Source: Nicotiana tabacum (lineage: Eukaryota > Streptophyta > Magnoliopsida > Solanales > Solanaceae). Taken from it: a stretch of DNA of 64,000 nt. The position numbers and the translations under genes were made by a program. The stretch is taken from positions 2,792,501 through 2,856,500 of the forward strand of contig NC_134084.1 of the NCBI RefSeq assembly GCF_000715075.1, read 5' to 3'. Under the pieces are notes generated by a model that was given only the letters and a program-made list of their open reading frames with translations, was not told the DNA's origin and made no database searches. This document shows, piece after piece, positions 36,661 to 47,555 of the stretch; the first letter of the stretch is position 1, and each line of letters starts with the position of its first letter.

Positions 36661-37992
36661 ATTTATCCACAAGCTGTGGCCACTAAAGGCCAAGAACGCG
36701 GTCGTGGTAGCGGTAGGGCTAGTGGTGTGGCCTGCACAGCAACTAGGGCAGCACCTGCAGACCCACTAGCCGCCCTAGTTCAGGATTAGGTCCTAGTTGT
36801 GGACGCTCCAATAGCACCAGCTTAGGCACCAGCTGTGCCCATTGTGATTCCGGGTCTTCAGGAGGCCTTGGTTCAGATTCTATCAGTATGCACAGGCCTA
36901 GCTCAGGCAATTTTAGTTACTACAGCCGCAACTACTTCTCAGGCCAGGGAAGGCACTCAGACTCCCGCCACTCGCACACCTGATCAGGTCCTGCAGGGAC
37001 TTCAGACACCAGGGGCACATCTAGCCCAACCGGTTGCAGCTGCTCAGGACTATGTAGCTCCTGCCATGACAGAGGACGAGCAACACAGGTTGGAGAGGTT
37101 TGGTAGACTTCAGCCTCCGACTTTCAGTGGTGCAGAGGACGAGGATGCCTAGGGATTCTTGGACAAGTGTTAGAGGATTCTTCGCATAGGAGGTATTTTG
37201 GAGACCAGCGGGGTCGCTTTCACTACTTTTCAATTTTTTGGAGCTGCCTTCACTTGGTGGGAGGCTTATGAGAGGCGTAGGCCTGTTGGTGCAGCACCCC
37301 TTACCTGGCAGCAATTCTCCGTTCTCTTTTTAGAGAAGTATGTTCCGTAGTCTCGTAGAGAGGAGCTGCGCAAGCAGTTTAAGTGGTTGTGTTAGGGAGA
37401 TATGACTATGACGCATTATGAGATGAGGTACTCAGAGTTAGCTCATCATGCTATTTGGTTGGCTTCGACAGATAGAGAGAGGATTAGGAGGTTTGTTGAT
37501 GGCCTCACATATCAGCTTCATATTCTCATGACCAGGGAGAGGGTGTCTAGTGCTACTTTTGAGGAGGTTGTTGACATTGCTCGTGAGATTGAGTCAGTTC
37601 GTTGCCAGGAGCGAGATGAGAGGAAGGCCAAGAGGCCTCGGGGATCTGGTAGTTATGGTGGTGCTCCTTCGAGAGGTCAGCTTCAGCATGATAGAGGCCA
37701 TCCATTCAGGCATGCTCAGCCAGCTCGCCCAGGTTATCATGGGACATCATCGGGTCATGGATCCGACAGTTCTCATCAAAGCCAATCATCACTTAGTGCC
37801 CTTCCAGCTCAAAGTTCGCCCCGTGCTCCATTAGTTCAGGGCTCTTCTATGCCAGGTGCATCTTTTAGTCATTCCGGTGCTAGGGGTTCCCTTCAGTCCC
37901 CATCTCTAGCACCCGGGAGTTACTACGAGTGTGGAGAGATGGGTCACATGTGGAGGCAGTGTCCTTGTCGTTTTGCGGATTCATCTCAATAG
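36661..37992 (+). pseudogene. gag of the Tekay element (stop-riddled)
   Basis: Gag forms the virus-like particle and packages element RNA. One frame runs from about 36781 to 37992 without a frameshift but with seven stops, all TAG (36787, 36823, 37150, 37171, 37348, 37393, 37990). The retrotransposon gag domain is recognisable by PTFSGAEDEDA and FFGAAFTWWEAYERR, then YEMRYSELAHHA. Near the end lies the nucleic-acid-binding knuckle (YYECGEMGHMWRQC, about 37921-37962), in which the first cysteine of the CCHC set is a tyrosine. The longest open piece is 196 residues (37402-37992). A serine/proline-rich linker precedes the knuckle. The upstream part (36661-36780) is alanine- and arginine-rich. 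Confidence 0.88.
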
Positions 37993-37999
37993 AGGAGTT

Positions 38000-38520
38000 A
38001 TCCATTGGCTTCAGTGCCAGTTACGTCACCACCACCCACCCAGCCAGCTAGGGGTAGAGGTCAATCAGCTAGGGGTCGCCCTAGAGGGATAGGTCGGTTA
38101 GGCCCATTTCTATGCACTTTCAGCTAGACCCGATGCTATTGCTTCCGATGTTGTTATTTTAGGTATTATCTCAGTCTGCTACAGAGATGCTTCTGTATTA
38201 TTTGATCTCGTTTCCACTTATTATTAAGTGTCATCATACTTTGCTCGTTTTTTGGATACGCCCCGTGAGTCTCTTATTTCACCTGTTCATGTATCTACTC
38301 CGATGGATGGTACTGTTATTGTAGACTGTGTGTACCGATAGTGTGTGGTGACTATTAGGGTTCTGGAGACACGAGTGGATCTTTTTTTGTTATGTATGGT
38401 GGATTTTGATATTATTTTAGATATGGATTGGCTATCTTCGTGTCATGCTATTCTGGACTGTCATGCTAAGATAATTACATTGTCTATGCCGGGTGTGCCA
38501 CAGATTGAGTGGTGAGGATC
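38000..38520 (+). pseudogene. Aspartic protease region of the Tekay element
   Basis: The frame shifts by one base near 38095, then reads through a retropepsin-like region. The active-site triad region reads VLFDLVST (aspartate codon at 38204), lacking the glycine expected after Asp-Ser/Thr in active enzymes, and is followed by a TAA at about 38228. The downstream ILDMDWLSSCHAILDC matches the conserved second half of gypsy proteases. Stops at about 38339 (TAG) and 38513 (TGA) separate it from RT. The enzyme, if intact, would cut the polyprotein. Confidence 0.8.
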
Positions 38521-38554
38521 GACTAATTATGTTCCTAGTAGGGTAATTTCATTC

Positions 38555-39409
38555 TTGAAGGCCCGTCGTATGGATGAGAAGGGTTGTCTTTCATATCTAG
38601 CCTTTATGAGGGATGTCGGAGTAGAGACTCCCAGTATTGATTATGTTCCAGTTGTGAGGGATTTTCCTGATGTGTTTCCTGCAGACCTGCAGGGCATGCC
38701 ATCGAATAGGGATATTAATTTTGGTATTGATCTGGAGCCGGGCACTCAGCCCATTTCTATTCCACCGTATCGTATGGCACCAGCGGAAATGAAAGAGTTA
38801 AAGGAGCAGCTTCGGAAACTCCTTGATAAGGGGTTCATTTGGCCTAGTGTGTCGCCTTGGGGTGCGCTGGTTCTATTTCTGAAGAAGAAGGATAGCAGTA
38901 TGAGGATGTGCATTGATTACAGGCAGTTGAACAAAGTAACAATCAAGAACAAGTATCATTTGCCTCGTATTGATGATTTGTTCGACCAACTTCAGGGAGC
39001 GAGGTTGTTCTCTAAGATTTATCTCCGTTCAGGTTATCACCAGTTGAAGATCAGGGAATCGGATATTCTTAAGACAACTTTCAGGACCCGATATGGTCAT
39101 TATGAGTTCTTGGTAATGTCTGTTGGGCTGACCAATGGCCCAATAACGTTCATGCATTTGATGAACAACGTGTTTCGGCCGTATCTCGACTCATTTGTCA
39201 TAGTCTTTATTGATGATATTCTGGTATACTCGCATAGTCAGGAGGAGCACACTGAGCATTTGAAAGTTGTGTTACAGAGATTGAGGGAGGAGAAACTTTA
39301 TGCAAAGTTCTCCAAGTGTGAGTTTTGGCTCAGTCCAGTGGCTTTCTTGGGGAACGTGGTGTCCAACGAGGGTATTCAAGTTGACTCGAAGAAGATAGAG
39401 GCAGTTTAA
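38555..39409 (+). pseudogene. Reverse transcriptase of the Tekay element
   Basis: This 284-residue open piece covers nearly the whole RT. Visible landmarks are [15 protein letters not shown] (about residues 29-43), [39 protein letters not shown], and the catalytic FIDDILVYS with Asp 220-221. In the block SKI-Y-L the tyrosine at residue 156 (codon 39020-39022) replaces the aspartate of RT motif A, one of three catalytic carboxylates, so the enzyme would be dead even without stops. It ends at a TAA created by a frameshift near 39407; the thumb continues in another frame. The ATG used here is internal to the polyprotein. Confidence 0.92.
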
Positions 39410-40000
39410 AGTTAGCCCAGACCGTCCTCAGCCACAGAGATTCGCAGCTTTCTTGGTTTTGCAGGTTATTACCGCCGGTTTGTTCAGGTATTTTCATCTA
39501 TCGCATCGACCTTGACCAAGTTGACTAAAGGGTGCTTCATTTGTATGGTCGGACGAGTGTGAGGAGAGCTTTCAGAAGCTCATGACAGCCTTGACCACAT
39601 CTCTAGTGTTAGTTCTTCCATCAGCTTCAAGTTCATATATCGTGTATTGTGATGCTTCGAGAGTTGGTATTAGGTGTGTATTGATGCAGGAAGGTGGAGT
39701 TATTGCTTATGCTTCTCGTTAGTTGAAGCCCCATGAGAAGAACTACCCCGTTCATGATTTGGCGTTGGCTGCCATAGTTCACGCGTTGAAGATTTGGAGG
39801 CATTATTTGTATGGTATGTCTTGTGAGGTGTTTATCGATCATCGTAGCCTCCAACACTTATTCAAGCAAAAGGATCTCAATTTGAGGCAGCGGAGATGGT
39901 TGGAGTTGCTAAAGGATTATGATATTTCTATTTTGTACCATCCGTGAAAGGTCAATGTGGTGGCCAATGCTTTTAGCCAGAAGGCACTGAGTATGGGGAG
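39410..40000 (+). pseudogene. RNase H region of the Tekay element
   Basis: After the frameshift the connection and RNase H follow. YCDASRVGI (about 39645) carries the first catalytic aspartate, then a TAG at about 39720, then [20 protein letters not shown] and [11 protein letters not shown] in the piece 39723-39947. A TGA at 39945 ends it. RNase H degrades the RNA of the RNA:DNA hybrid. The glutamate usually seen in the second motif reads as aspartate ([10 protein letters not shown]). Confidence 0.85.
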
Positions 40001-40244
40001 TTTTGGCATATATTCCAGTTGGGGAGAGACCTCTTGTAGTTGATGTTCAGGCCTTGGCTAATCGGTTCGTGAGGTTGGATATTTCGGAGCCCAGTCGGTA
40101 TTGGCTTGTGTGATTTCTCGGTCTTCCTTATATGATCACATCAGAGAGCGCCAGTATGATGATCCTCATTTGCTTGTCCTTAAGGACAGAGTTCAGCATG
40201 ATGATTCCAGAGATGTGACTATTGGTGATGATGGGGTGTTGAGG

Positions 40245-41350
40245 ATGTAGGGCCGGATATGTGTGCCCCATGTAGATGGGCTTTGGGAGTTGATTCTGGA
40301 GGTGGCCCATAGCTCGCGGTATTCCATTCATCCTGGTACCACGAAGATGTATCAGGATCTGAGGCAGCATTATTGGTGGATAAGGATGAAGAAGGACATT
40401 ATGGTATTTGTAGCTCGGTGTCTCAATTGTCAGCAAGTGAAATATGAGCATTAGAGACCGGGTGGCTTGCTTCAGCGGATGGATATTCTAGAGTGGAAGT
40501 GGGAGCGGATCACCATAGACTTTGTAGTTGGGCTCCCACAGACTTTGAAGAAGTTCGATGCTATTTGGGTCATTGTGGATCTGCTGACCAAGTCCGCACA
40601 CTTTATTCCTGTGTGTACTACCTATTCTTCAGAGTGGTTGGCAGAGATCTATATCCGGGAGATTTTTCATTTGCATGGTGTTCTAGTTTCCATCATTTCA
40701 GATAGGGGCACTCAGTTTACTTCATAATTTTTGAGGTCTGTGCAACGGGAGTTGGGTACTCAGGTTGAGTTGAGCACAACTTTTCACCCTTAGACAGACG
40801 GGCAGTCCGAGCGCATTATTCAGATATTAGAGGACATGTTGCATTCTTGTGTTGTTGATTTCGAAGGGTCATGGGATCAGTTTTTATCGCTCGTAGAGTT
40901 TGCTTATAATAATAGCAACCAGTCGAGTATTCAGATGGCTCCATATGAGGCTTTGTATGGGAGGCGGTGTTGATCTCCGGTTGGTTGGTTTGAGCCAGAT
41001 GAGACTAGGCTATTGGGGACAAACTTGGTGTAGGATACTTTAGAAAAGGTGAAGGTAATTCAAAAGAGGCTTCATATAGAGCAGTCGAGACAAAAGAGTT
41101 ATGCTGACAGGAAGGTTTGGTATGTGTCCTACATGGTTGGTGAGAAGGTTTTGTTGAGGGTTTCACCCATGAAGGGTGTTATGAGATTTGGAAGAAGGGT
41201 AAATTGAGTCCTCGATTCATTGGGCCTTTTGAGGTGCTTCGGAGGATTGGGGAGGTGACTTATGAGCTTGCTTTGCCACCGAGCTTGTCGAGTGTGCATC
41301 CGGTATTCCATGTTTCTATGCTCTGGAAGTATATTGGGGATCCGTCTCAT
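40245..41350 (+). pseudogene. Integrase of the Tekay element
   Basis: The N-terminal zinc-binding module is present in 40263-40454 (histidines in AHSSRYSIHPG, then CLNCQQ). The catalytic core starts at 40467 with WERITIDF (first Asp), includes IISDRGTQFTS (second Asp) and, after stops at 40725 (TAA) and 40791 (TAG), GQSERIIQ (Glu). FAYNNSNQSSIQMAPYEALY follows, then the C-terminal [12 protein letters not shown] and [13 protein letters not shown]. The catalytic triad is therefore present but split by stops. The N-terminal frame matches that of RNase H. Confidence 0.9.
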
Positions 41351-41391
41351 GTTCTGGATTAGTACGGTTCAATTAGATGATTATTTGACTT

Positions 41392-41577
41392 ATGATGTGG
41401 AGCCAACAGATATTTGGAGCTTCAGTAAAAGTGCAGTGGAGAGGTTGGCCCGTGGAGGAGGCTACCTGGGAGACCAAGCAGGAAATGCGGAGCAGATATC
41501 CTCACCTGTTTGAGGCTTCAGGTATATTTCTTGACTCATCCAAGGACGAACGTTTGTTTAAAAGGGGGAGGATGTGA
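41392..41577 (+). pseudogene. C-terminal chromodomain of the Tekay integrase
   Basis: The frame reads VKVQWRGWPVEEATWE followed by EMRSRYPHLFEASG. The short beta strand with an aromatic W-R-G, then EEATWE and a helix, is the layout of the chromodomain-like tail of Del/Tekay integrases, which is thought to steer integration to heterochromatin. The reading frame ends within the first bases of the 3' LTR (TGA at 41575). A frame break separates it from the integrase proper near 41360. Confidence 0.82.
41559..41572 (+). other. Polypurine tract of the Tekay element
   Basis: TAAAAGGGGGAGGA lies directly before TGTGACGA of the 3' LTR. It overlaps the end of the pol frame. Confidence 0.92.
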
Positions 41578-44084
41578 CGATACGGCCAGTTGTCTTATAA
41601 GTTACCACTCTGTTTCCCCTATTTCTGCTTCTTATTGCTTTGTTTATCGGTACTATATGTGATCAGGTTGGCTGGCTCGGGTTCAGAGAGGTTTTGGTAA
41701 GGTTTAAAACACTTAGTCTCTTTTGAGGAAGCTTAAGTTGGAAAAGTCAACCAGATATTGACTTATGGGTTAAAGGGCTCGGATGTGAGTTCTGATGGTT
41801 TGGATAGATTCGGGAGGTGATTTGGGACTTAGGAGCGTGATTAGAATGTGTTTTGGAGATCCGGAGTAGATTTAGGCTTGAATTGGTGAAATTGGAATTT
41901 TGACGTTCTTCGGTTGGTAGGTGAGATTTTGATATAGGGGTCAGAATGGAATTCCGGGAGTTTCAATAGGACCGTTGTTTCATTTGGGATGTGTGTGTAA
42001 AATTTCAGGTCATTCGGACGTGGTTTGGTAGATTTTTGATCAAAAGCGTAATTCGGAAGATTTTTGGAACCTTAGGCTTGAATCTAATGTGTTTTGGTTG
42101 ATTCGATGTTGTTCAAGGTATTTTGAAGATTGGTATAAGTTTGGAAAGTGGTATATGGCTTGTTGGTACTTTTGGTTGAGGTCTCGGGGGCCTCCGGGTG
42201 ATTTCGGATGGTTGACGGAGAGTTTGGAGTTTTGGTGAAGATGCAGAATATTTCTGCTTCTGTTGTTTCCGCACCTGCAGATTGGGGACCGAAGGTGCGA
42301 TGCCATAGATGCAAAGAAAGGACCGCAAATGCGGTCAAGGATGCGAAGGGCAGGAGCCGCAGATGCGGTGTGCTGAGCGCACCTGCAATGGCGCAGGTGC
42401 GGTTATTTGATAGCAGATGCGACTTTGGGCGTTTAAGTGGAAACCGCAGGTGCGGTGGTCAAGACCGCAAAAGCGGGGACGCAGAAGCGGTAAAAGGGCC
42501 GCAGGTGCAAAAAGCCTGGGCCAGAAGGTATAAAAGAATTCCTTCGCGATTTTTGAGCTGTTCTTCACCATTTCAAGTCGGTTTTGGAGCTTTTGGGGAG
42601 ATTTTGAAGAGGGAATTCAATGGAGCTTCGTTGAGGTAAGATTGTTGAACCAAAAACTCGTTTCTATGGTTTTATTTCACTGATTTAGCCTAAGATTAAT
42701 GGAAATTAAGGTTTAAAAATTGGGGATTAGGGTTGTGTATTGGAGACCTTGACTTGAGGATTTGAGGGGCCATTTGTGGTCGGATTTTGGGACTTTTGAT
42801 ATGTATGAACTCGTGAGGAGATAACTAGTCTATTGATGTAAATTTTGTCGAATTTTAAGATGTGGGCCCGGGGGTCGGGTTTGGTTAATTTCGGGATTTA
42901 TGTTGTAAATTGATTATTTTCACATGGGCTTCGTTCCCTTAGCATATGTTGACGTCGTGATTCTAATTTTGGATAGAATCGACGCGAGTGGAGGCCGATT
43001 CGAGGGTCAAAGGCGTCGCAGGCTAGAGTTTGGACCAGAATGAGGTGAGTAATGACTTTAAATGTTGTCCTGAGGGTATGAAACCCCGGATTACACATCG
43101 TTGTGCTATGTTGATGTGACGCACATGCTAGATGATGAGCGTGGCGTCGTGCACCTTTGGGGATTGTGACTTAGTCCATCCTGAATGACTGTTTTACCGT
43201 GTATTTGATTGAAAATTGTTTGCTATCATCATGTTTGGGTTGAATGACATATTTGGGCCTCGTGCCAACTATTTGGACCCTTAGGGGACTTTTACTACTA
43301 TTTCCTCAGTGTTTTGATCTATATTATACTGTTTTCATAACTCAGTCATGTTTACTCTATTTTAACACTTTAAATGATATTTTGGGTTGAGCATCATATT
43401 TTACTGTGCCTAAGTGGATTTTAGAGATTTCTGACTAAGTAGGGCCGAGGGCGTATGTTATAAGGATTATTATGGGATCGGACTGCATGCCACAATAGTG
43501 TTGTATTGATTATGATTATGAGGTCGAGGGACTGAGTTGTACGCTGTGAGGTGACTTGATATGAGGCCGAGAGCATATTGATTATGCCAGAGATGGCTTG
43601 ATATTGCGCTTGGATCGTAAGGGGACCCTCCCGGATTCCGTACACCCCCAGTGAGCGCTGGTACCCATTGTGATATGAGATATAGCCCGAGGGGCTGATT
43701 TGGTTGGTTTTGTGCTCGAGGGGCGGTTTTTATGTGTTTATCTTTTCAAGTTGCCTGTCATTTACTTGTTTAACTGTTATAAATGTATTTTAAAGAAGCT
43801 TAATCCTTATGCATGTATTTACTACACATCGTTATAAATGTATTTAACTGTTATAAATGTATTTACTACACATCGTTGTAGTAAATGCTCATGACTAGTG
43901 ACACCCCGACGTCGGGCTTTCTTTCCATACTGTTGTTTTGATTTAAACTCCTTATGCATGTTTATTATTAAATAGCTTTGGTTTTATCTTAAAAATAAAA
44001 ATATTGATTGGTTTTGGTAGTGTGCCGGCTTGCCTAGTACCACGTTTGGCGTCATCACGACAGGGTTAGTTTTGGGTCGTGACA
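41573..44084 (+). mobile_element. 3' LTR of the Tekay element (2512 bp)
   Basis: It begins TGTGACGATACGGCCAGTTG and ends GGGTCGTGACA. It follows the 5' LTR closely to about 43800, then lacks about 350 bp present in the 5' copy and has instead a short ATGTATTTACTACACATCGT tandem duplication (43810-43880). It carries the module cluster (42258-42510) and an intact TATAAAAG at 42529-42536. Frames at 42208-42639 and 42040-42306 cross modules and are not genes. Confidence 0.9.
42258..42536 (+). promoter_or_regulatory. GC-module cluster plus TATA box, 3' LTR
   Basis: Ten or more modules (CCGCAGATGCGG, CGCAGGTGCGG, CCGCAAATGCGG, CCGCAGGTGC) stand every 15-25 bp. The last lies about 28 bp before TATAAAAG (42529). 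CCGCA...TGCGG modules are self-complementary. Confidence 0.7.
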
Positions 44085-44258
44085 CCAAGAGTTATAGAAA
44101 GTATTGTGGAAGAATTCAACCATTTAAACATTCCTTAGCTAGTTCATTAGATCACTAAGATGTTGGAAAAATTATGTATTCTACTAAATTTAATAACACC
44201 GGGCTTTGCAAAAATCTAGATTTATTAGGACCCAAAATTATTCAAAAGGGCCAGAACT
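44085..44258. other. Short flank, nothing recognised
   Basis: This AT-rich sequence between the Tekay 3' LTR and repeat R1 has no frame or repeat that I can name. Confidence 0.5.
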
Positions 44259-45055
44259 AATCCTTATTGCTGAAAAAGAAATTCCATCAGCTCATTAAAG
44301 ATTCTGACACTAACCACTACCTTGCCAACTTAATTAATCAAACATTTTATATTCATTCAAGAACGGAGGTTACATATATCACAAAAATGGATAAACTAAT
44401 TAAAGTAGCTAATGGAAGCTAAGACACACTAATCAGCAAGAAAAAAAATAAAATAAAGAAAAACAGTCTAAACACTCTCAGAGCTACTATAACAAGATGA
44501 AAAAAGAATGAAAATTAAGAAAATGGACCTTTTTATATATGAGAATACAAAATGAAAACTCGGCGAGAAATCTCGACCGAACATGGACCGGGATAGGAGA
44601 ACTCGTTGGCGATCTCGAAACTCGCCACCTCAGCTGAGCAAAATAAAAATGCCGCTGTTTTTGAAATTGAAAACCAATTCAAGAAAGAGATCCATTCTTA
44701 AGAGAAGATGTTGTTTTTGAAATTGAAAACCAATTGAAGCCATCACAGCGAAGGATATCTTCAATGTTGCAAACAAACGACTCTTGTCTCTCTTGGAATT
44801 TTGGATTATAGCAAGACTTGCTTCAAAATGGAAGGAACACTTTTGACCAAGTGAAAGAGCTTTTGGCGTATTTCTTTCAATTAGATCAACACGGTCAGAA
44901 GGCATTGGCTTTAATTTGGCAAACAATTGAATGAATCAGCGGAAGTGATGGGAAATTTTGATAAAAAATGGCAAGGAAAAGAGGAGACGTTGGATTTTTA
45001 GATGAGCAGTGACTCTCTCTTGACTTCAGAATGCATGTGTGTCTCCTCTTTCATG
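44259..45055. repeat. Dispersed repeat R1, copy 2
   Basis: This copy matches 22519-23275 in the same orientation. It contains a small extra duplication (TTTTTGAAATTGAAAACCAA near 44659 and again near 44713) absent from copy 1. The minus-strand frame at 44630-44926 shares AIIQNSKRDKS with copy 1. Confidence 0.75.
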
Positions 45056-45784
45056 GGAAAAATCCGTATGATATTCTTGAGACAAATTATACCGTACCCC
45101 CTTAGAATCCCAATTTCACGCTGCTATAGTATTAATTTGTCTCGTATGAATTGCTGAAGCTCTCTTCTTTACATTGTAGAGATATATGTATCTCCCTTAA
45201 GTGATTTAGAGGGGGTTTTATGCTTAGTGGATGTGGCCCCTCTTTAGAGATGACTTGGCCACAAATTCCTTTAAAAGTGCTACCTTGCTACAAGGTGTAA
45301 GAGTAATTTACTTGGGCTTTGTCCACATTTACTTGCAGCCACGTTTGGGGCTTAATAGGCCTAATATGCTAATTTAATTAGTTAATTTCCCAATAAAAAT
45401 TAATAATTATCCAATTATCCACATAATTAAGAATTATCTCAAATTACTTAAAATACTACTCACTTTTAATACACTTTATATTCCTTACTATTATGGTCAT
45501 GTGGTATCTTGTATGACACAAGTCCATAAATATCGGGTATTATAGCTTGGACCGTATTTTATCCCAAAATATCATACTTCAACGAAACTCATTTTCTTCG
45601 ATTCGCTCACCCTCTCACTTTTACGAATTTACTTATCACTTGCTTGAAATAACTTAACACCTATAATATTAAAATAATTTCATTCTCGAGCTTACGTCGA
45701 TTAAATTAGTGACACTTTAACATACGAAAATGCGGGATGTAATATCTCATTTCCATGCTTTCATCAATTTACTTATGGCATACT
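45056..45784 (-). mobile_element. Gypsy LTR fragment (family L3, minus strand)
   Basis: The reverse complement of 45330-45520 matches the repeats at 58090-58250 and 60600-60760 (TAAAGTGTATTAAAAGTGAG, AATTTGAGATAATT). The outer part (near 45720) reads in reverse ATTACATCCCGCATTTTCGT. There is no coding sequence. The left part, 45056-45330, is unassigned. Confidence 0.55.
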
Positions 45785-47555
45785 TGTCACGACCCCAGTT
45801 CCCCCTCTATGAACTATCACAACGGAACCTAGTCTCTACGACTAGGTAAGTCTAACAATTTGCGGAAAAAAAAAATAACAGATATAAACTAGAAGAACTG
45901 TGAATAAACTAATAAAAACCGAAGATAACAATATAAAAGTGTTAAGATGCCGCTCGGCATATACAATACAAGATCTCAAAACCGGACAAACTCCCAAAAT
46001 CCGGAATCCCATGAATCACAAGCTATGAACATGATAAAATGCTCTAACTCCGGAATGTCTAAATTAACAAAAAATATAGAAGGACTATCACTACAAGATA
46101 GAATGGAAAGTGACTCCTCGGTCTGCGGACGCAGCAGATATACCTCGAAGTCTCTGGAAAATCGCTTCGCCTCAAGGGTAGTAGGGCTGAGTCGAAGTAC
46201 CTGGATCTGCACACTAAAAAACATGTGCAGGTAAGGGCATGAGTACACCACAACAGTACCTAGTAAGTACCAAGCCTAACCTCGGTGGAGTAGTGACGAG
46301 GAAGGTCAGGGCCCTACCGGTCATGTACAATAATATATATATAAGGAAAGAAACAATATTAAATTAATACAGGGTAATAAGAGTAACAACAACCGTAACA
46401 GAAACCAATTAATCACAAAAAGAAAATACAGCTCACACAGAAGTAACAACCAAGGATCTCCTAGGATACCGTCCTATAGTCCCAAATATAAATATCTAGT
46501 GGATCTCTCAGGTGTCATCCCATAGTCCTACTCATAGTGCACGGGGATCTACCGAAATCCCGATCCTTAGTCCCAAATGTAAATTTTCAGTACTGGAAAT
46601 CTACCGTGTGCAGTCCTGTAGTTCCAATATAAAAGTGCAGGGGGATCTCCCAGAATACAAATTCGTAGTCCCAAAGTAAATACAGGGGGATCTCCCGGGA
46701 TACCGTCTCGTAGTCCCAAAGTAAACATACAGCAGCAACATGAAGATTATTCAATCCAATCCAAATTCCATACCAAGGTAAACAAATATTTCTAACCTAG
46801 CATGCTGCAAGGAATTCAAATAAAGCAGTTTGAGCAAGTAAGACAATTAAGTTAATTAGACAAGCTTCCCTAAGCTAACAGTAGGATAAATTGCAGGTAG
46901 CATAAACAGGAAAGAAAACTCAGTTATAGTTACTTAATGAGAAAAGGATTTTCAATAATTAGCACATGTACGCACTCGTCACCTCATGTACAAGGCATTT
47001 CATATATCAACAGTACCAAATCCTAAGGGGAGTTCCCCCACGCAAGGTTAGACAAGCCACTTACCTCGAACCCGCTCAATCAACTCAATACCACATTCTT
47101 GCCACGAGTATCCAACTCCAAATGGCCCAAATCTATTCAAAGTAATTGCATAATGTTAATATAACTTCAAGTAACTAATTCAACTAATTAATTCGAAGCT
47201 AATACGCAAAATTAGGAAAATCGCCCAAAAAGTCCCCCGGGCCCACATCTCAGAATCCGGTAAAATTTACAAATTCGGAATCCTCACACTCTCACGAGTT
47301 CATATATACAAAATTTACTCCAATACGACATCAAAATCTTGATCAAAACTCTAAAATTAGGCCTAAAAACTTTTCCCAATTTTTCTCCAAACTTTCACCC
47401 CAAATTCGAGTTTAAAGGATGAATTAAGCATAAATTCATGGAAATTAATCAAAACTGAGTAAGAATTTCTTACCCAAAACACCCAGTGAAAATCTCTCAC
47501 AAAATCGCCAATCCCGAGATCCCAAATCAATTTTCCAAGCTCCCAAATCAAATCT
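45785..47555 (-). mobile_element. Gypsy LTR, 3' part (family L2, minus strand)
   Basis: It begins TGTCACGACCCCAGTTC on the plus strand, as the solo LTR at 25861 does, and follows that LTR and the one at 28700-30070 (reversed). It carries the L2 minisatellite (46450-46720, CAGGGGGATCTCCCGGGAT). It stops at 47555, just short of where the GC modules would lie, against an Athila LTR. Confidence 0.75.

Larger units (their letters stand above)
33732..44084 (+). mobile_element. Del/Tekay-type Ty3/gypsy retrotransposon, full length, degenerate
   Basis: The 10.35 kb element reads 5' LTR, tRNA-iMet PBS, gag, protease, RT, RNase H, integrase, chromodomain, PPT, 3' LTR. The order RT-RH-IN is that of Ty3/gypsy, and the chromodomain after integrase places it in the chromoviruses, most like Del/Tekay. 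Many stop codons and at least two frameshifts mean it encodes no working polyprotein. The LTRs differ by about a tenth of positions on inspection plus a ~350 bp block, so insertion is old. Flanking pentamers (TTATC before, CCAAG after) do not match, so the ends may have recombined or decayed. Confidence 0.93.

Noticed and set aside
42208..42639. 143-residue plus-strand frame in the 3' LTR
   Set aside because: It lies across CCGCA/TGCGG modules; the equivalent frame in the 5' LTR is not preserved.
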